NCBI RefSeq assembly: GCF_011386835.1
Contig: NC_088792.1
Location: 59,524,081-59,588,080, forward strand
Reading direction: 5' to 3'
Source of the DNA: Chrysemys picta bellii
Taxonomy: Eukaryota > Chordata > Testudines > Emydidae
Length of the DNA: 64,000 bases
The first letter of the stretch is position 1; each line of letters starts with the position of its first letter. Made by a program: the position numbers and the translations under genes. Positions 59,320 through 64,000 of this stretch are shown one piece after another. A model generated the notes under the pieces. It saw nothing but the letters and a program-made list of their open reading frames with translations, was not told the DNA's origin and did no database searches.

Positions 59320-59415
59320 TGGGCCTGATTCTCTTTATACCAGTGCTACTACCAGTTTAATTCCATTGACTTCAGTGGAGTTACACCTGCTTAAGTGAGA
59401 GGAGAATCTGACCCA
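59320..59415. repeat. Short TIR repeat (gggcctgattctc)
   Basis: The left gggcctgattctctttatac and the right gaggagaatctgaccca are inverted copies about 95 bp apart; the centre has ccattgacttcagtggagtt. The same family as 9096. Confidence 0.5.
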
Positions 59416-59974
59416 ATGTCTTGGGCCCACCTGTGGCATCATGTGCACAGTTCTGCAAACCGTACTCACACAAGTTGTCCCCCTGAAGACAGTGGCATTA
59501 CTTGCATGAGTGCAAGTCCTACTCAATGTATGTGTTGCAGAACTGAACCTTATATAAGGAATAAACAAAATGATGATGTTTAACAATGATCTATTCTATC
59601 TCATGCCAGAGATTGACTATTTAAAAACAACTGAATGATGGATAACCAGATACAGTTTTAGGAGAAATGTTGGTAATAAAAAATAAAAAAAAAATCTAAT
59701 CTCCACCATAGTTTAGGAATGTCGTAGATTTCATCCATCTGATACTTTAATTTACTCTTTTTTTATTATTCTGTTTTTCTTTAGATGCAAGCCTTCCAGT
59801 TCCCAAGATGTGTTTCTTTTTCACTTTTTGTCATAATTTTGCTTTTATATTACTGTCCCAGTATGGTGATATGTAAATAATAAAAGTTTAAAAGGAACAG
59901 ATATAGATTATGTGATGAAAGATATTATGCTGTACAAAGTATTTTTTTCCTAGAGTGCTTAGTCCCTAACTGCT
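59416..59974. other. No gene recognised
   Basis: AT-rich, no signature. Confidence 0.5.
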
Positions 59975-60060
59975 GTTTTTATATTACAGTAGCACCCAGA
60001 GACCCCAGCTGAGACCAGGGCCTCTGTGAGCAAGGTGCACATACAAAGGCAGGCTGTAAT
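59975..60060 (-). repeat. SINE/LINE 3'-tail fragment
   Basis: Reads on plus tattacagtagcacccagag, accccagctgagaccagggc, aggtgcacatacaaag: the inverted 3' tail shared with 20572 and 41830. Confidence 0.62.
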
Positions 60061-60674
60061 AGAGGTGGGTTAGGTGGCCTAGTGGTTACCGCACCTAGTG
60101 CCACCTCCTAGTGGGAAGGTGTTGCAGTCTAGGTCTTCTTTTATTCAGAGGTGTGGTGAGGTGGGCAGTGGCAAGGGAGCCCGGGCCCACCCACCCCACT
60201 GGGCTCTGACCCAGGACCCTAGGAGAGTCAACACTGTCTTTTCCCCACTTCCAGTCCAATGTAAAGTGAAAAGAAAAAGGCAATCAAGTCATCATCCCCA
60301 ACAGGTCAGTATATAATCTTATTTCCATCAGGGAGGCAGTCTCCAGTATCCTTGGCAGAGTCCTTCAGGGTAGATCCATCCTCTTCCCCTTTCTGAGAAG
60401 GGTTGCTCCCTTTCAACCCTTTCTCCAGTTGGAGATGCTCTGCAGGGCTGGAGGGGTGGGGCTACCTGGGCCCAGTATTGTCCTTGTAACCCCTTCCAGT
60501 CCAGTGTGTATAGTCCTCGCCACAAAAGTTTACAATCGTAGGGCTCAGTACTGAAAAGACCAGTAAGCTGGCAAACCCCAGACAGGTATACTGGCAAACC
60601 ACAGAGACAATATCCATGCCCATAATTCTAAGGGTCTGCTTGAGTGCATTTGGTTCAGGGCCTAGCTAGACAAG
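60061..60674. other. No gene; possible tRNA-like SINE head
   Basis: Around 60073-60100, ggtggcctagtggttaccgc resembles the A-box of a tRNA-derived SINE, but no B-box could be placed, so this is not called. The rest is GC-rich and unassigned. Confidence 0.4.
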
Positions 60675-60840
60675 ACAGCTTAAGGGTGAGAGAAAGGAAG
60701 CATTTTTATTCTAATTTTACAGCTGGGGAACTGAGGAATAGAGATGAAGTGGCTTACTGAAAGTCACATAGGACCTCTAAGGTAGAGTTGGGAATTGAAC
60801 CCTAACCCATTTTTTAACCACAAGAACCCCCTTCCTCTCT
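60675..60840 (-). repeat. MIR/CORE-type SINE
   Basis: On plus: ttattctaattttacagctg, gaactgaggaatagagatga, agtggcttactgaaagtcac, ggaattgaaccctaaccc. This is the reverse of the MIR/CORE order. The last segment keeps a tRNA B-box-like gaattgaacc, seen inverted. Confidence 0.72.
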
Positions 60841-61157
60841 AATAGTTAAGGTATTGATGATTCCTTTTCAGCTAGCATTCTCTAACTCATGAGTTTCAAA
60901 AGCAAACAATGTTCTGGCACAGCTCTCTAATTACAAACGACTTCACGATGTTACTGGTCACGTACAGTATTTTCTTCTTTATATTGGTTTAAAACAATTG
61001 CATTTTCCTTCTGAGATGAATTATTAATGTCAATGGGGTAATTTATGGAATCCTGCCAATTAAATTCTGACCTTTATTTGCAACCACATTAATTTTTACA
61101 TATGGGCTTCCAATAAGCTGAACTAAAAGTTTAATAATGTAGCTGTCAGAGTAGCTA
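60841..61157. other. No gene recognised
   Basis: No feature seen. Confidence 0.45.
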
Positions 61158-61510
61158 ATTTCAGAGTGGAAGCCGTGTTAGTCTGTATCAGCAAAAACAA
61201 TAAGAAGTCCCTGTGGCACTTTAGAGACTAACAAATTTATTTGGGCATAAGCTTTCCTGGGCTAAAACCCACTTCATCAGATACATGGATTGAAAAATAC
61301 TGTAAGCACTATAAATATCTCAGAACATGAAAAGATGGGAGTTACCTTACCAAGTGGGGGGTCAGTGCTAATGAGGCCAATTCAATTAAGGTGGACATCG
61401 CCCATTTCCAACAGTTGACAAGGTGTGAGTATCAGCAGAGGGGAAATTACTTTTTTTAGTGAACCATCCACTCCCAGTCTTTGTTCAGGCCTAGTAACTA
61501 ATGTTAAACT
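61158..61510 (-). mobile_element. Penelope-like element 3' region, longest copy
   Basis: Minus orientation: the terminus appears as tttcagagtggaagccgtg at the left. Moving inward it passes the hammerhead-like region (61245-61284) and a longer unique 3' UTR, then an ORF end. On the minus strand, 61494 to 61456 reads LGLNKDWEWMVH followed by a stop, which matches my knowledge of the C-terminus of GIY-YIG-bearing Penelope-like proteins. This copy links the short repeats at 15229, 26629 and 55449 to that class. The 5' side is truncated near 61510. Confidence 0.7.
61245..61284 (-). ncRNA. Hammerhead-like motif with intact CTGATGA
   Basis: On the minus strand: guau, CUGAUGA (61274-61280), stem II with loop uuuua, GAAA, AGCU, augc. 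One substitution (cag in place of cac before GAAA) breaks the pair next to the core, and helix I has one G-U. It is older than the copy at 36707 but keeps the canonical first box. Confidence 0.55.
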
Positions 61511-62314
61511 TCAGAGTCTTCCTTCTAATAAAACAGTGTCCTATATCTTATGAAGAATGGAATAAAAAATGATTGACCACTCAATGCATCCATATCTGGC
61601 ACATTTTGCTTCTAAATTGCCTCTAATGTGAAAAGGGAGCTATAAAGAAATTAGAAATGTAGTGTTCAAAACGGAGTTCTGTGACTATTATACTTGCTTT
61701 AGCAAAGTTCTTAAAGGAACTCCCATTAAAATCCAATTTCTGATGGAGTACCCTTTAACTAGTATGTCATGAATTTATATTTATTTTATAATTTATTGCA
61801 TATTTTTCTGCCCCCCGTTGATGTTTACGAATGTCTTTTCACCAAGGGAAAAACTGACTAAGGCCCCAATCCTGCAAACACACACATGATTAACTTTATT
61901 CACATTAGTATCATCGATGAAGCACTTGTATCACTGTTTGTAGGATTAGTGTTGATCTAATTAATCAGGGGAAACTGTGAAAGAAACTATATACAAAGTG
62001 CTGTCAAATACAGAATAAACCAACTGAATCAGTACTGAAAGTTCTCAAACTTTCTCTTATAGTAATCTTGGGTGTTCCTTGTAATTGGATTGGAGGTGAT
62101 CGTGAATTTTTCATCAAAATGATTTTTTGACATAAAATGCAGTTTCCACAAAGTCAAAATTTTCTATGGGAGACATTTGATTTTTCCCAAATCTTTTGGT
62201 TTTCCTGATGGAGAATCTAAACAAAATATTTAGTTTCAGTGGGTTTGACTTGAATTGAAACATTTCAGTTTCTTGAACTGAACTGAAGCATTTTGGCAAC
62301 AAAAGTTCCTTTTT
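61511..62314. other. No gene; one T/A-rich repeat
   Basis: The 62097-62310 part (tttttcatcaaaatgatttt, gtttccacaaagtcaaaatt, gaaacatttcagtttcttga) shows alternating inverse motifs like those near 3930 and 54140 and may be an old DNA element. The rest is unassigned. Confidence 0.4.
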
Positions 62315-63456
62315 TTGACAGGGTTACTGGCCCAGTGGATAGGAGGGAAGTAGTAGACATAGTCTTTCTTGATTTTTACTAAGGCATTTGAAACAGTCCC
62401 ATATGAAATTCTCATAAGCAAGGGAAATATGAAATTGCTACACAATTGGCTGAAAAACCATATTCAAAGAGTTGTTATCAAAGGTTCACTGTCAAATTGG
62501 GAGGACGTATCTAGTGGTGTCCCATAAGGGTCATTTTTGAGTCTGGTACTTGTCAATATTGTCATTAGTAACTTGGATAATGGAGAGGAGAGCGTGCTTA
62601 TAAAATATGTCGATGACAGTAAGCTGGGAGGGGTTGCAAGCACTTTGGAGGACAGGATTAGATCAAAACAACCTTGACAACTTGGAGAATTGGCTTGAAA
62701 TTAACAAGATGAAATTCGGTCAACACAAGTGCTAAGTATTACATTTACGGAGGAAAAATCAAATGTACCTCTACAAAACTGGAAATAACTAATTAGGTGG
62801 TTGTACTTATGTAAAGGATGTGGGGGTTATAGTGGATCAAAAATTGAATGAGTCGAAAATAGGATACAGTTGCAAAAAAGGCCAATTTGAATCTGGGGTG
62901 TATTAACAAGAGTGTCATATGTAAGAGACTGGGGGTAACTGTCCCATGCTACTCAGCATTGGCCAGGCCTCAGCTGGAGTACTGTGTCCAATTCTGGGTG
63001 CCACACTTTAAGAAAAATGTGGACAAATAGAAGAGAACAACAAAAATGATAAGAGGTTTTGAAAACCTGGCCTATGAGTAAAGGTTAAAAAGAAGACTGA
63101 GAGGAGACTGGATCACATTTTTCAACTAGGCTAAGGGCTGTTATAAACAAGACTGAGATCAGTTGTTCTCCATATCCACTGAAGGTAGAATATGAAGTAA
63201 TGGGCTTAATCTGTAGCAAGGGAGATTTAGGTTAGATATCAGGAAAAAACTTTCTAACTATAACGTAGTTAAGTTCTGGAATAGTCTTCAAAGGGAGGGT
63301 GTGGAATTCCCATCATTGGAGGTTTTTAAAAACAGGTTGGACAAACACCTGTCAGGGATGCTCTAGACAAGGTTTACTCAGTCCTGTCTCAATGCAGGGG
63401 GCTGGTTGACTTGATGACTTCTGGAGGTCACTTTCAGCCCTACATTTCTATGTTTC
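62315..63456 (+). mobile_element. CR1-type LINE, third long copy
   Basis: A 5'-truncated CR1 starting within reverse transcriptase (LLAQWIGGK-like start, DIVFLDFY*GI near 62360). It contains the catalytic KYVDDSKL (62603-62626) and RPQLEYCVQFWVPHF (near 62967-63011), then the C-terminal SRDLGLDIRKKL-type block (63228-63250) and the 3' UTR, ending tacatttctatgtttctc. Stops and shifts throughout. The end of the ORF reads SLEVFKNRLDKHLSGML (63318-63366). Confidence 0.9.
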
Positions 63457-63924
63457 TCTTATTTTGTTTCAGGTCAGTTCAACATTAAACTGCACCCACC
63501 TGTGGTTCTGCAGTAACTTATGGGAGTTGAGCTAACAGATACCTCATGCCCCCATTTTCTCCTGTGGGCCAGGGTACTTGGCTATACTATATCTTCCATG
63601 ATACACCATGGTCTCCCTTCTGATCAAGCCATGCATTGGAGTCAGGGAGTTGCCTGGAGCAAAAAGAGGAGAAGGGGGTGGGGGCCACAGAGGAACTATG
63701 ACTCTGCCTCCAGTGCTAATCCTAGGACAATGTGCTGTTTGCATTTAGCTCATCTAGCCCTTTATTTCTACAAAATTGAAATTCATAAGAAATTGAGTTA
63801 TTTAATGTGTAAATCAGCATGTGTACTGGAAGGTGCATATTTGCACACATAATTCAGCTGTATTGTTCTCAAATACCCATGAGTTTAATTAACACACTGC
63901 TTCACGCATTAGGCGAGGTATATC
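63457..63924. other. No gene recognised
   Basis: Spacer between two CR1 copies; the open frame at 63520-63852 has no domain. Confidence 0.5.
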
Positions 63925-64000
63925 TAGTAGGGATAAGGAGGTCCTGCTTCCGTTGTACAAGGCGCTGGTGAGACCTCATTTGGAGTACTGTGTGCAGTTC
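63925..64000 (+). mobile_element. CR1-type LINE fragment, runs off the window
   Basis: The last 76 bp read [22 protein letters not shown], the block just before the LEQVQRR segment of CR1 ORF2 seen at 18050-18150. The 5' boundary is at about 63928; the rest lies beyond the window. Confidence 0.85.

Noticed and set aside
60073..60100. tRNA gene or SINE promoter A-box (ggcctagtggttaccgc)
   Set aside because: No matching B-box or cloverleaf could be placed downstream.

Overview
This is vertebrate genomic DNA with no recognisable host gene. The repeat content points to a non-avian sauropsid, most likely a turtle. That is an inference from CR1 LINEs, MIR/CORE-type tRNA-derived SINEs, Penelope-like 3' ends, Ty3/Gypsy remnants and hAT miniature transposons; no sequence search was possible. 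There are no bacterial-style operons, rRNAs, intact tRNAs or CRISPR arrays. No open frame looks like a host exon. The longest frames lie in GC-rich repeats or in decayed retrotransposon genes, so the window is probably intergenic or deep intronic.

Layout. 0-12 kb: mostly featureless AT-rich DNA, with a 333-bp hAT foldback (4.1 kb) and a perfect 44-bp palindrome (9.5 kb). 12.9-15.8 kb: a CR1 LINE interrupted by a hAT element that is itself interrupted by a Penelope-like 3' end, each insertion with an exact target-site duplication (TSD). 16.8-19 kb: a TIR element and a second CR1. 19.6-23.6 kb: a broken Ty3/Gypsy element. Its integrase tail precedes reverse transcriptase (Gmr1-like order), its gag resembles the SCAN domain, and its pol lies inverted against gag-protease. 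26.6-27.4 kb: two hairpin Penelope-like insertions. 28.6-31.7 kb: a second Gypsy element, chromovirus-like, with gag fused to integrase by deletion. 36.5-37.3 kb: a possible mariner-like element hosting another Penelope-like fragment. 39.3 kb: a GC-rich hAT. 41.7-45 kb: CR1 ends, SINE tails and an old Penelope-like hairpin. 47.4-52.4 kb: a SINE split by a TIR element, then three solo LTRs, each with a 5-bp TSD. 53.3-59.3 kb: a GC-rich repeat, hAT elements and the best hairpin Penelope-like copy. 60-64 kb: SINEs, a longer Penelope-like 3' region that includes the end of its ORF, and two CR1 copies, the last running off the window.

The most interesting signal is the Penelope-like set. Several copies carry the parts of a minimal hammerhead ribozyme: a CUGANGA-like box, a short stem, GAAA, then a self-complementary AGCU. 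Three, probably four, copies are head-to-head hairpins whose arms share the ribozyme region. In the three with clear TSDs, one arm has the full 3' terminus and the other stops about 34-45 bp short, near an oligo-T tract. The second strong signal is the Gmr1-like Gypsy relic.
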